A stretch of DNA of 25,919 bases from Clostridiales bacterium (GCA_003534295.1 DPDV01000009.1:544-26462); one strand, 5' to 3'; shown: positions 16,772 to 25,058, numbered from the stretch's first letter. Translations and numbers: made by a program. Notes: generated from the letters alone by a model not told the origin.

Positions 16772-16848
16772 GGCGAGGTAGCTCAGTTGGCTAGAGCATT
16801 CGGTTCATACCCGACAGGTCGAGGGTTCGAATCCCCCCCTCGCTACCA
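16772..16848 (+). tRNA. tRNA-Met (anticodon CAT, elongator type)
   Basis: Acceptor GGCGAGG/CCTCGCT with a G1-U72 pair and GCTACCA end, as in Bacillus elongator tRNA-Met; loop TTCATAC. Two stem positions do not pair: T27-C43 in the anticodon stem and A50-C64 in the T stem. Confidence 0.9.
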
Positions 16849-16863
16849 TAGAAAAATTACTGT

Positions 16864-16899
16864 AAATAGTTTGTATCTAAGGATACAAGCTATTTTATT
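16864..16899 (+). terminator. Terminator of the tRNA operon
   Basis: AAATAGTTTGTATC (16864-16877) and GATACAAGCTATTT (16882-16895), one wobble, TAAG loop, T-rich tail; 15 bp after the last tRNA. Confidence 0.85.
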
Positions 16900-16959
16900 A
16901 TTATTTATCTTATTTTAATATAATTTCTAATGATATTCCTCGAATCAAATTTTACTGCT

Positions 16960-16993
16960 AAAACAATCAGACAATGCAAGCTGGTTGTTTTTT
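16960..16993 (+). terminator. Second terminator-like hairpin
   Basis: AAAACAATCAG (16960-16970) and CTGGTTGTTTT (16981-16991), one wobble, 10-nt loop, then T run. No gene lies between it and the tRNA terminator, so it is a back-up terminator or an attenuator remnant. The whole 318-bp gap 16849-17166 otherwise holds only the repeats and promoter listed next. Confidence 0.65.
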
Positions 16994-17003
16994 ATTATGC
17001 AAT

Positions 17004-17065
17004 GTTTGTAATGAAAATGTAATACAAACGCAATTGAAATGTAATATATAGCCCGAAATGTAATA
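17004..17065 (+). promoter_or_regulatory. Inverted and direct repeats upstream of the export cluster (candidate operator)
   Basis: GTTTGTA (17004-17010) and TACAAAC (17023-17029) form an inverted repeat, and AAATGTAATA occurs three times (17015, 17037, 17056), spaced 22 and 19 bp, about two helical turns. They lie 50-110 bp before the -35 box of the cluster promoter. Confidence 0.45.
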
Positions 17066-17115
17066 AATTAAAACCGTTTAAGCCAATTTAACAATAAACA
17101 AGAAACAAAAAAGTA

Positions 17116-17144
17116 TTGATTTATAGATTAATAAATAGTATTAT
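17116..17144 (+). promoter_or_regulatory. Sigma-A-type promoter of the export/surface cluster
   Basis: TTGATT (17116-17121), a 17-bp spacer, then TATTAT (17139-17144), 22 bp before the first ATG. Confidence 0.75.
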
Positions 17145-17166
17145 ATAAACAAAGGAGGGAAAAATC

Positions 17167-17703
17167 ATGAATAATAAAAAGAAAGTTATAGGGATAGTAG
17201 TGCTAGTTGCTATATTAGCAATAGGAATTGGATATGCAGCAATAACAACTATACCTTTGAAAATCTCTGGTACTGCAGGTGCAACAACTAAACAAGGAAA
17301 CTTTGTAGTAAGATTTGAAGGTACTCCTACAGTAACAAAAGGTGAAAACCTTGACGCAAGTGTAACAGCAACAGCAACATTAACAGATGATACAAATGCT
17401 AAATTTGAAGTTGCAGGCTTAACAGCAAAAGGAGATAAAGTAACAGCTAAATACACAATAAAAAATGCAAGCCCAGATTTAACAGCTAAATTAACTGTAA
17501 ATGACCCAGTAGTTGAAAACACAACTTATTTTAAAGCTACAAAAACAGTTACAGGATTAGCAGAGAACAATACAATGGAATTAGCAAAAGATGCAACTGT
17601 AGAAGTAGAACTAACAGTTGAACTAATAAAAACACCAGTAACTGATGATCCAGTAGCAACAACAGTAAATATGTCAATTAATGCAGATCCAGTACAACCA
17701 TAA
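17167..17703 (+). CDS. Small exported protein with SipW-dependent-type signal segment (TasA/camelysin-like role inferred)
   Basis: This 178-residue protein has a basic start (MNNKKK) and a hydrophobic segment with IGIGYAAITTIPLKISGTAG (about 8-38), then a Thr/Ala/Val-rich, probably all-beta extracellular domain with many VTA/ATL strands. There is no sorting motif, cysteine or second membrane helix. The signal segment closely resembles that of the BspA-like protein 3 kb downstream, and a SipW-class signal peptidase gene follows after 36 nt. By analogy with tapA-sipW-tasA, a matrix or fibre subunit matured by that peptidase is plausible, but sequence similarity to TasA is not evident by eye. 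AAAGGAGGG precedes the ATG. As the promoter-proximal gene it should be the most highly transcribed. Confidence 0.8.
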   Translation: MNNKKKVIGIVVLVAILAIGIGYAAITTIPLKISGTAGATTKQGNFVVRFEGTPTVTKGENLDASVTATATLTDDTNAKFEVAGLTAKGDKVTAKYTIKNASPDLTAKLTVNDPVVENTTYFKATKTVTGLAENNTMELAKDATVEVELTVELIKTPVTDDPVATTVNMSINADPVQP

Positions 17704-17739
17704 TTATTAAAATGGATAAGAAAAGCAAAAGGAGGAATT

Positions 17740-18864
17740 ATGAATAGTGATAGACTTAGATTATATATAATAGAGTTTTCATTAATTTTAGTTCTCCTTT
17801 TAGCTCTCATTTTTAATGAATATATAACAAGAACAATAATAATGACAGTATTATTAGTATTTATGGTAATAGCAATAAAATTTATTAAAGGCCAAAAAAC
17901 AGAAACTATATATAAAAAGCAGATGATACTTTTAGTAAGTACAATTGCTATAATTTATGTAGCAATTTTATATATGCTAGGAATAAAATTGGGCTTTTAT
18001 AGCTCTGTAGTAAAATTTAGCAAATGGTCTATAATAAACTATATAATACCATATGTAGTAATAATAATATCATCAGAAATTATTAGAAAACAGATATTAA
18101 TAAAACAACAAAAAAAGGCTAATCTAATAATTTTAATAGCAATGATATTATTAGAAATAATAATATCAACAAATATAAGCAGTATAAAAACATTAAAAGA
18201 TTATTTTACATTAGTCAGCTATACAATATTTACTGCAATAGCTAACAATGTGCTGTACAACTATATTGTAACAAAATACGGAAATTACAAAGCAGTAATA
18301 TGTTATAGAATAATAACATTAATGTATATGTATATTATACCAATAACACCAGACATAGATATATTATTTAGAGCAATAATAGGAATTGTTGTGCCATACG
18401 TGACATATGTTTTGCTAGAGAATTTGTACTCAAAAAGAGTGCAGATTGTAGCAGTGAGTGAAAAAAGAAAAGAAATGATAATATGCATAATACTGTGTAT
18501 ATTAGTATCACTGCTAATAATGGTAGTTTCTTGCAGATTTAGATATGGAACTTTAGTAATAGGCACAGGAAGTATGACAGGTACTATAAATAAAGGCGAT
18601 ATTATAATATATGAACGCTATGAAAAAGAAGAACTAGAAATAGGAGAAATAATTGTATTTAAAACGGAAAATGTTTTTGTGATTCATAGAATAATTGATA
18701 AAAAGAGTGTTGGAGAAGAAATAAGATATTATACAAAAGGGGATGCAAACCAACAGGAAGATAAAGGCTTTAGAACACAAAAAAACATAGTTGGAATAGT
18801 TAAAGGTAAAATACCATATATAGGAAAAATTACACTATTATTAAACGACATAATTAATAAGTAA
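17740..18864 (+). CDS. SipW-type (S26B) signal peptidase I with polytopic N-terminal membrane domain
   Basis: The C-terminal 110 residues are an S26B, ER/archaeal-type signal peptidase. Ser278 lies in GTGSMTGTINKGD, His316 (VIHRII) replaces the lysine of ordinary type I peptidases, and acidic residues lie in KGDAN (Asp335) and at Asp341. Bacillus SipW, which matures TasA and TapA, is of this class but only about 190 aa. Here about 250 extra N-terminal residues form some seven or eight hydrophobic helices (near 8-26, 32-50, 62-82, 97-112, 127-145, 155-178, 185-203, 206-228), with a final one at 246-266 before the catalytic part. AAGGAGG precedes the ATG. Its substrates are probably the flanking 17167 and 20067 products. 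Confidence 0.88.
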   Translation: MNSDRLRLYIIEFSLILVLLLALIFNEYITRTIIMTVLLVFMVIAIKFIKGQKTETIYKKQMILLVSTIAIIYVAILYMLGIKLGFYSSVVKFSKWSIINYIIPYVVIIISSEIIRKQILIKQQKKANLIILIAMILLEIIISTNISSIKTLKDYFTLVSYTIFTAIANNVLYNYIVTKYGNYKAVICYRIITLMYMYIIPITPDIDILFRAIIGIVVPYVTYVLLENLYSKRVQIVAVSEKRKEMIICIILCILVSLLIMVVSCRFRYGTLVIGTGSMTGTINKGDIIIYERYEKEELEIGEIIVFKTENVFVIHRIIDKKSVGEEIRYYTKGDANQQEDKGFRTQKNIVGIVKGKIPYIGKITLLLNDIINK

Positions 18865-18882
18865 AAATCGGAGGATAAAAAG

Positions 18883-19995
18883 ATGGGAGAAGTAAATCAA
18901 GATACTATATTGCAACATCAGAGAAAGAGAAGAAGACACAAAATAAAATTAGCTGTAGGAAGTTTTGTAGTAATACTAGTAGCTATTATTCTTATAGCAA
19001 CATATGCAATATTAAGTAAAAACTATTATAACGAATACAAAGAAAATGCAGAAGTAGAATATAAAATAAGACTAAACGAAAATGAATTCTATACAGGAGA
19101 ATATTTGGAGGGAAGCACAGGAGTAGTTGCAAGTATAATAAAAGATATAGAAGCCGAATTTAAATATAAATTAGATTTAAAAGAAGAACAAGACTATATA
19201 TATGATTATAAAATACTTAGCCAAATAGAGGTAAAGGAAGGTAGCAGAGAAAACTCAATATATACAATTGAAGAAGAAATAGCAAGTAAACCAGCAACAG
19301 AAACAAACTCGAAACAATTGGAAATAGACGAAAAATTCACCATAGACTATAATGAATATAACAGAAAAATAAGTAAATTTATAACAGTATATAATTTAAG
19401 TAACACTAATAGTACCTTATCTGTAAATATGTATTTACATGTAATAAATAAATATGATGGAAGCCAAGTAAATAAAGATGAAAAGGTAATGACACTAAAT
19501 GTACCACTAACCACCAAAACAGTAGATGTAAGCATAGCAACAAATGTAGTAAAAGGCGAAGGAAAAATGCTAATACAAGAAAGCCAATATGGTGACCTAA
19601 CATACGTTTTAATAACAGGAGTTTCAATTTTAACCATAGGAATAATAATATTACTAATGTTTATAAAATATATGTTAGAAACAAGAAGCGCAGAAACTAT
19701 GTACGAGCAAGAGTTAAGAAAAATATTATTTAACTATAAAAGTAATATACAAAAAATAAGTAGCGAAGAAAACTTACAAGGATATAAAATTTTAAAAATA
19801 GGCACATTTAACGAAATATTAGAAATGAGAGATACAATACAAGCGCCTATACTAATGTATGCAGAGAATGAAGAAAGAACAAAATTTATGATAATAAATA
19901 ATGACGTTTTATTTGTTTATGTATTAGGAGTAAAAGAAATAAGGAATGAATTAAGAGAAAAAGCAAAAAATAAAAAACAAAAAGCAAAGAAATAA
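18883..19995 (+). CDS. DUF5305-like bitopic membrane protein
   Basis: The 370-residue protein has a basic cytoplasmic N-terminus (QRKRRRHK), one helix at about 22-44, an extracytoplasmic beta-rich domain (about 50-235) and a second helix at about 241-263, followed by a charged cytoplasmic tail of about 105 residues ending in Lys/Ala repeats. Layout and motifs such as EYKIRLNENEFYTGEYL fit DUF5305, a family of unknown function that I recall beside S26B signal peptidases in clostridia and archaea. It follows the peptidase by 18 nt with its own GGAGGA, so it is in the same operon. A role as partner or assembly factor for the exported proteins is inference. Confidence 0.7.
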   Translation: MGEVNQDTILQHQRKRRRHKIKLAVGSFVVILVAIILIATYAILSKNYYNEYKENAEVEYKIRLNENEFYTGEYLEGSTGVVASIIKDIEAEFKYKLDLKEEQDYIYDYKILSQIEVKEGSRENSIYTIEEEIASKPATETNSKQLEIDEKFTIDYNEYNRKISKFITVYNLSNTNSTLSVNMYLHVINKYDGSQVNKDEKVMTLNVPLTTKTVDVSIATNVVKGEGKMLIQESQYGDLTYVLITGVSILTIGIIILLMFIKYMLETRSAETMYEQELRKILFNYKSNIQKISSEENLQGYKILKIGTFNEILEMRDTIQAPILMYAENEERTKFMIINNDVLFVYVLGVKEIRNELREKAKNKKQKAKK

Positions 19996-19997
19996 GT

Positions 19998-20048
19998 TGT
20001 AGGGGCGATTTTAATCGCCCGCACTTCGAAGAAATTACTAAAAAAGAA
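19998..20048 (+). repeat. 51-bp dispersed repeat, copy 2
   Basis: Same element as 9414-9464 with one substitution. Here the hairpin GGGCGAT-TTTA-ATCGCCC is intact. It starts 2 nt after the DUF5305 stop and ends 6 nt before the AAGGAG of the BspA-like gene. Confidence 0.85.
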
Positions 20049-20066
20049 GATCACAAGGAGAAAAAT

Positions 20067-23000
20067 GTGAAATATAACGACAAGAAATTTAAAGTTATTG
20101 GTGCTGTACACACACCAATATTTTATATAAAATTTAGTAAACAATCATTAATACTATTTGTGTTATTAGGAGCAATATTATTTATAGGAATAGGCTATTC
20201 CGCAATAAATTCTGTAACAGCAGAAATAACAGGAGGAATAACAGCAACAACACAAAATGGAGTATTCATAACAGATGTAACATATGTAAGTGGAGTAGAT
20301 GCAAACGTAGATGCATCCAATATAGAATACTATAGAGGAACAATGCTACAAAGCTTGATATCACTTTCAGAACAAAATCCAAACTCAGAAATAAAATATA
20401 AAGTAACAATATATAACAATTCAGAAGAAACATATCCATTTGTAGCAGTACTGTATGACGAAGAATTTTATGACAATCCAGACATAGTATTTGAGATAAG
20501 TGGATTTAGTATAGGAGAAACAATAGGAGCAAAAGAAACAAAAGAGCTATATATAACATTTAAATATAAAAATCAAACAATACCAGAAAAAACAATATTA
20601 AGCTCATATATAAACTTTAAAATAGCAGAACCAAATAGACTAATGGCAACCGCAAGTTCAGAAGCAATAAAAACGTATTTAAGAGGAACAATAACAAAAG
20701 AAAAAATAGAAGAAATAGAATTTGCACAAGGAACACAACCACCAGAAGGCACAATAAATGAATTAAGTTTTGACGCATCAGAAAAGCAAGACAAAAGCAT
20801 AATGGGGTATTACACAGATACAGATGGAAATGGATTATATAAATTAACCTTTTTAAGTCCAGAAATAATAGCAACAAATAAAAATGCAGGGTATTTATTT
20901 CAAAATTTATCAAGCGTAAAAAACATAAAATTTGACAATTTTAGTACATATGGTGCAAATAAAATGAATTTTATGTTTGGCGGTTGCAAAGAAATAATAG
21001 AAATAAATTTGAACAAATTTGATACAAGCTATGTAACAGACATTCAAGGGATGTTTTATAACTGCGCCAGCATAAAAACATTAGATGTAAGCAAATTTAA
21101 TACCAGTGAAGTAAAATCTTTTTGCAGTAATGAAGCATGGCGAGCTAACGGGACTTTTCAAGACTGTACTAGTTTAGAAAATATAGATATATCAAGTTGG
21201 GATACATCTAAGGCTACAAGTTTTTGTAAAATGTTTTCTGGATGTTCAAGTTTAGTAAATTTAAATGTAAAAAACATTAATACAAGTAATGCGGTAAGTA
21301 TGGCAAGCATGTTTAGAGGGTGTAGTGGATTAACAACACTTGATGTAAGTGGTTTTGATACCAGAAGTGTAACTGAGATGTACGGAATGTTTTATGGTTG
21401 TAGTAGCCTCACAACTTTAGATGTAAGCAACTTTAATACTAGTCAGGTGAAACTTTTCTGTAACAATAATGCGTTTTCAGATGATGGCATTTTTCAAAAT
21501 TGTGCAAGTCTTGAAAGTTTAGACCTATCCAATTGGGATACTTCTGCTTCGGTAAGTTTTACAAAAATGTTTTCTGGATGTACAAATTTAACAAACCTAG
21601 ATATAAGTAATTTTAACACAAGTAATGTTGTGTATATGTCATATATGTTTAGTGGCTGTAACAAACTGACAAGCTTAAACTTAAGCCATTTTGATACAAC
21701 AAAGACAAATAATTTTGAATTCATGTTTCAACATTGTAATAACCTTGAAAGCTTGAATATAAGTAATTTTAAATTAAAAAATAATATAAGATGCTTATTC
21801 TACTATTGCAATTTGTTAAAGGAACTTAATTTATCAGGAGTAACTGCTACTAACATAACAAACCTGCAATGGACATTTGCAAATTGCAAGAACCTAAAAT
21901 CACTAGATTTAAACGATTGGGATGTACAAAATGTGACAACAATGCACCAAACGTTTTCAAGTTGTACAGCTCTTGAAACATTAAATATATCAAATTGGAA
22001 AACAAGCGATAAATTAACAACTATGTATGCAACGTTTTATGAGTGTTCAAGCTTAAAACAATTGAATTTAAGTAATTTAGACACAACAGGAGTTGGAGGT
22101 GCGTATTCTATGTTTTATAAATGTGAAAGTCTAACAGAATTAGATATTAGCAATTTTAACACAAGTAATGTAAAAGATATGGATTGGATGTTCTATGGAT
22201 GTAGCAGTTTAATAACAATATATGTTAGTGAATTTAATGCGGAAACAAATACAGGTTGGACTACAACAGCGGTTACAAAATCTGATTTGATGTTTTATAA
22301 TTGTACTAAATTGGTAGGCGGTAACGGAACAACATATAACAATAATATAACAGACAAAACCTATGCAGTTATAGACACAGCAACAACACCAGGATACCTT
22401 ACAAATATTAATAAAAACAAGCAGTTAAATAGGTTAATATCTGCTAGCAGTGTAGCTCCAAATGGAAAATATTTAAATAGTACAATAATAAAAAATAAAA
22501 TAGAAACAATAGAATTTAAATTAGGAAAAGAAAAACCAGAAGGAACAATAGAAGCTTTTGATGCATCAGAAAAACAAGATGAGAGCATAATGGCATATTA
22601 CACAGATACAGATGGAGATGGATTATATGAATTAACTTTTACAAGTGATGGAGTAATTGCTACAAACACAGAAGCACAATATTTATTTCAAAATTTAACA
22701 CAATTAACAAAAATAACTTTTGACAACTTTAGTACTTATGGTGCAACAAATATGAAGTCTATGTTCTCAAACTGTAGTAAATTAACAACATTAGATGTAA
22801 GTAAATTCAATACAAGTAATGTAACAAGCATGTTAGAAATGTTCTATAGCTGTAGAGCATTAACAACATTAAATTTAAGTAATTTTAATACAAGTAGCGT
22901 AACAAATATGCAAACTATGTTCAGTGGTTGTATGGCTTTAACAACATTAGATTTAAGTGGCTTTAATACAATTAATGTAATAACCATGAGAACTATGTTT

Positions 23001-23240
23001 AATAATTGTAAAGCTTTAACAACAATATATGTAAGTGAATTTAATGCAGAGACAAGCACAGGATGGACGACAACAGCGGTTACAAATTCAACAAGTATGT
23101 TTTCGAATTGTACCAATATAATTGGTGGCAACGGAACAACATATAACAATAATATAATAAACAAAACCTATGCAGTTATAGACACAGCAGAAACACCCGG
23201 ATACCTTACAAACATAAACCATAGATGGAGGAAGAATTAA
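20067..23240 (+). CDS. BspA-like (DUF285) repeat surface protein with SipW-type signal segment
   Basis: This 1057-residue protein starts at GTG 20067, with AAGGAG 6 nt upstream; the overlapping ATG at 20065 is closed at once by TGA. A signal-anchor at about 28-48 contains AILFIGIGYSAINSVTAEIT, like the 17167 protein. Residues 65-190 form a beta domain with a possible second role as stalk. Two homologous modules follow: A (190-778) with about 17 DUF285 repeats, and B (789-1049) with about 5. Each opens with an FDASEKQD...YYTDTDGxGLY segment and closes with TYAVIDTA.TPGYLTNI. Nearly every repeat ends MF-x-x-C, a cysteine ladder. BspA-like proteins are adhesins of host-associated bacteria. There is no LPxTG or C-terminal helix. 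The last residues (NHRWRKN) run into the next gene's ribosome binding site. Confidence 0.9.
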   Translation: MKYNDKKFKVIGAVHTPIFYIKFSKQSLILFVLLGAILFIGIGYSAINSVTAEITGGITATTQNGVFITDVTYVSGVDANVDASNIEYYRGTMLQSLISLSEQNPNSEIKYKVTIYNNSEETYPFVAVLYDEEFYDNPDIVFEISGFSIGETIGAKETKELYITFKYKNQTIPEKTILSSYINFKIAEPNRLMATASSEAIKTYLRGTITKEKIEEIEFAQGTQPPEGTINELSFDASEKQDKSIMGYYTDTDGNGLYKLTFLSPEIIATNKNAGYLFQNLSSVKNIKFDNFSTYGANKMNFMFGGCKEIIEINLNKFDTSYVTDIQGMFYNCASIKTLDVSKFNTSEVKSFCSNEAWRANGTFQDCTSLENIDISSWDTSKATSFCKMFSGCSSLVNLNVKNINTSNAVSMASMFRGCSGLTTLDVSGFDTRSVTEMYGMFYGCSSLTTLDVSNFNTSQVKLFCNNNAFSDDGIFQNCASLESLDLSNWDTSASVSFTKMFSGCTNLTNLDISNFNTSNVVYMSYMFSGCNKLTSLNLSHFDTTKTNNFEFMFQHCNNLESLNISNFKLKNNIRCLFYYCNLLKELNLSGVTATNITNLQWTFANCKNLKSLDLNDWDVQNVTTMHQTFSSCTALETLNISNWKTSDKLTTMYATFYECSSLKQLNLSNLDTTGVGGAYSMFYKCESLTELDISNFNTSNVKDMDWMFYGCSSLITIYVSEFNAETNTGWTTTAVTKSDLMFYNCTKLVGGNGTTYNNNITDKTYAVIDTATTPGYLTNINKNKQLNRLISASSVAPNGKYLNSTIIKNKIETIEFKLGKEKPEGTIEAFDASEKQDESIMAYYTDTDGDGLYELTFTSDGVIATNTEAQYLFQNLTQLTKITFDNFSTYGATNMKSMFSNCSKLTTLDVSKFNTSNVTSMLEMFYSCRALTTLNLSNFNTSSVTNMQTMFSGCMALTTLDLSGFNTINVITMRTMFNNCKALTTIYVSEFNAETSTGWTTTAVTNSTSMFSNCTNIIGGNGTTYNNNIINKTYAVIDTAETPGYLTNINHRWRKN

Positions 23241-23242
23241 AT

Positions 23243-24010
23243 ATGAAAGTTTTAATAACAGGGGCTTCTTCTGGAATAGGAAGAGATATGGCAAGAATTT
23301 TAGCAAAACTAAATTATAATCTAATTTTAGTTGCTAGAAATGAAGATGGATTAACTAAAATAAAAAATGAACTAGAAACAGAAAACAATAAAATAAATAT
23401 AACAATATACCCTATGGATTTAAACATAAAAGAGAATTGCTACAAATTGTATGAAAACGAAAAAAATATAGATGTATTAATAAACAATGCGGGATTTGGC
23501 TTATTTGGAGAATTTGCAGAAACAGATTTAGAAAAAGAAATAACTATGATAAATACAAATATAACAGCTGTGCAGATATTAACAAAACTATATTTAAAAG
23601 ACATGATAAAAAAAGACAAAGGAAATATATTAAATGTAGCATCAATAGCTGGATTTATGCCAGGACCACTAATGGCAACATATTATGCGACAAAAAATTA
23701 TGTTGTTGCATTAACGAGAGCAGTTAGAAAAGAACTAAAAAAGAAAAAATCAAATGTAAAAATTAGTTTGCTATGTCCAGGGCCAGTAGACACAAATTTT
23801 AATAAGGTTGCGAATGTAAAATTTAAAATACCAGGATTATCAAGTGAAAAAGTAGCCCAATATGCAATAGATAAAATGCTAAAAAATAAATTTATGATAC
23901 TTCCTGGAACATTAATAAAAATAGGAAAGGCATTTTCGGAAATAACGCCAGATATAATAAAAGAAGAAGTAGCATACCATGCACAAAAAAGAAAGAGACC
24001 AAAGGTCTAA
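23243..24010 (+). CDS. Short-chain dehydrogenase/reductase (SDR)
   Basis: This classical SDR of 255 residues has the nucleotide-binding TGASSGIG (6-13), NNAG (81-84) and catalytic Ser134, Tyr147 and Lys151 in YxxxK spacing. Arg32 after the second strand (LVARNED) favours NADP(H). The substrate is unknown; the sequence resembles the DltE/YqjQ-like short-chain group, whose members act on varied carbonyls. Start 23243 is chosen over the in-frame 23225 because GGAGGA (23227-23232) then serves as ribosome binding site. It begins 2 nt after the BspA-like stop, so it is probably on the same transcript, though it has no evident link to export. Confidence 0.88.
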   Translation: MKVLITGASSGIGRDMARILAKLNYNLILVARNEDGLTKIKNELETENNKINITIYPMDLNIKENCYKLYENEKNIDVLINNAGFGLFGEFAETDLEKEITMINTNITAVQILTKLYLKDMIKKDKGNILNVASIAGFMPGPLMATYYATKNYVVALTRAVRKELKKKKSNVKISLLCPGPVDTNFNKVANVKFKIPGLSSEKVAQYAIDKMLKNKFMILPGTLIKIGKAFSEITPDIIKEEVAYHAQKRKRPKV

Positions 24011-24062
24011 AAAGGTATTCTTCATCAAATTTAATGAGTGCTAAAATTTAAGTTAATTTAAC

Positions 24063-24098
24063 AACCTCTTAAACATATAATAAGTTTAGGAGGTTTTT
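24063..24098 (+). promoter_or_regulatory. Hairpin containing the ddh ribosome binding site (terminator or RBS occluder)
   Basis: AACCTCTTAAAC (24063-24074) pairs with GTTTAGGAGGTT (24084-24095) with one wobble and a 9-nt loop. The 3' arm holds the AGGAGG of ddh (24088-24093) and runs into TTTTT directly before the ATG. Confidence 0.6.
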
Positions 24099-25058
24099 AT
24101 GATACGAATTGGAATTTGTGGATATGGAAACTTAGGAAAAGGTGTTGAAGAGGCAATAAAGTATAGCAAAGATATGGAATTAGTTGCTATTTTTTCTCGA
24201 AGAGACATACAAACAGCGGTACCATTGATAAAAATGGAAGATATGGAACAATACAGAAAAAAAATAGATGTTGTAATTATGTGTGGGGGTTCTGCAAAGG
24301 ATTTGCCAAATCAAGTTCCGCAATTTGCAAAAATATATAATACAGTAGATAGTTTTGACACACATAAAAATATACCAGAATATATAGAGAAAATTAATAG
24401 AATAAACAGGGAAAGTAATACAATATCTCTTATATCAGCAGGCTGGGATCCGGGACTTTTTTCAATAAACAGATTGTATTCAGAAGCGATAATTCCGAAT
24501 GCACACACATATACTTTTTGGGGGAAAGGGGTAAGTCAAGGACATTCTGATGCAATAAGAAAAATAAATGGAGTAAAAAATGCAATACAATATACAATTC
24601 CCATAGATAGTGAAATAGAGAAAGCCAGAAGAGGAGAAATACTATGTTTAACGAATGAGCAAAAACACTTAAGAGAATGTTTTGTGGTACCAGAGGAGGG
24701 GGCTGATTTAGAAGATATAAAGCAAGAAATAATAAATATGAAAAATTATTTTGAAGGTTACAAAGTAATAATTCATTTTATTACAGAACAAGAATTAAAA
24801 GAAAAACATAATCAAATGCCACATGGAGGAAGTGTAATTTGTTCTGGTTTTACAAGTACAGAGAATAAGCAAATAGTAGAGTATACTTTAAAATTGGATT
24901 CTAATCCAGAATTTACAGCCGGTGTTTTAGTAGCATATGCAAGAGCTGTTTATAAATTAAGTTTGATAAAGGATTATGGAGCAAAAACGGTTTTAGATAT
25001 ACCACCAGTTTTATTATCAAGTAAGAAAAGAGATGAACTTATAGAAAAAATATTATAG
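24099..25058 (+). CDS. ddh: meso-Diaminopimelate D-dehydrogenase
   Basis: This enzyme makes meso-diaminopimelate from tetrahydrodipicolinate, ammonia and NADPH in a single step, feeding lysine and peptidoglycan. The 319-residue protein (Corynebacterium enzyme, about 320) begins with a Rossmann motif IGICGYGNLGKGV, followed by FSRRD for the NADP phosphate. It carries the family segments VDSFDTHKNIPEY, SAGWDPGLFSINR, FWGKGVSQGHSDAIR, and near the C-terminus SNPEFTAGVLVAYARA. AGGAGG is 5 nt from the ATG, which is close, and lies inside a stable hairpin. The presence of ddh implies meso-DAP-type cell wall. Its stop is followed immediately by GTG of an alternative, rejected start for the next gene. 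Confidence 0.95.
   Translation: MIRIGICGYGNLGKGVEEAIKYSKDMELVAIFSRRDIQTAVPLIKMEDMEQYRKKIDVVIMCGGSAKDLPNQVPQFAKIYNTVDSFDTHKNIPEYIEKINRINRESNTISLISAGWDPGLFSINRLYSEAIIPNAHTYTFWGKGVSQGHSDAIRKINGVKNAIQYTIPIDSEIEKARRGEILCLTNEQKHLRECFVVPEEGADLEDIKQEIINMKNYFEGYKVIIHFITEQELKEKHNQMPHGGSVICSGFTSTENKQIVEYTLKLDSNPEFTAGVLVAYARAVYKLSLIKDYGAKTVLDIPPVLLSSKKRDELIEKIL

Noticed and set aside
20940..22300. CRISPR-like periodicity
   Set aside because: The period of about 70-80 bp is in-frame protein repetition (DUF285), with no constant repeat and unique spacers.
22844..23164. Antisense frame inside the BspA-like repeats
   Set aside because: The periodic sense repeats produce it; its own periodicity copies the sense repeat length.
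24011..24062. Promoter for ddh
   Set aside because: A TAAAAT is present at 24042-24047, but no acceptable -35 box at 16-18 bp; left unannotated.
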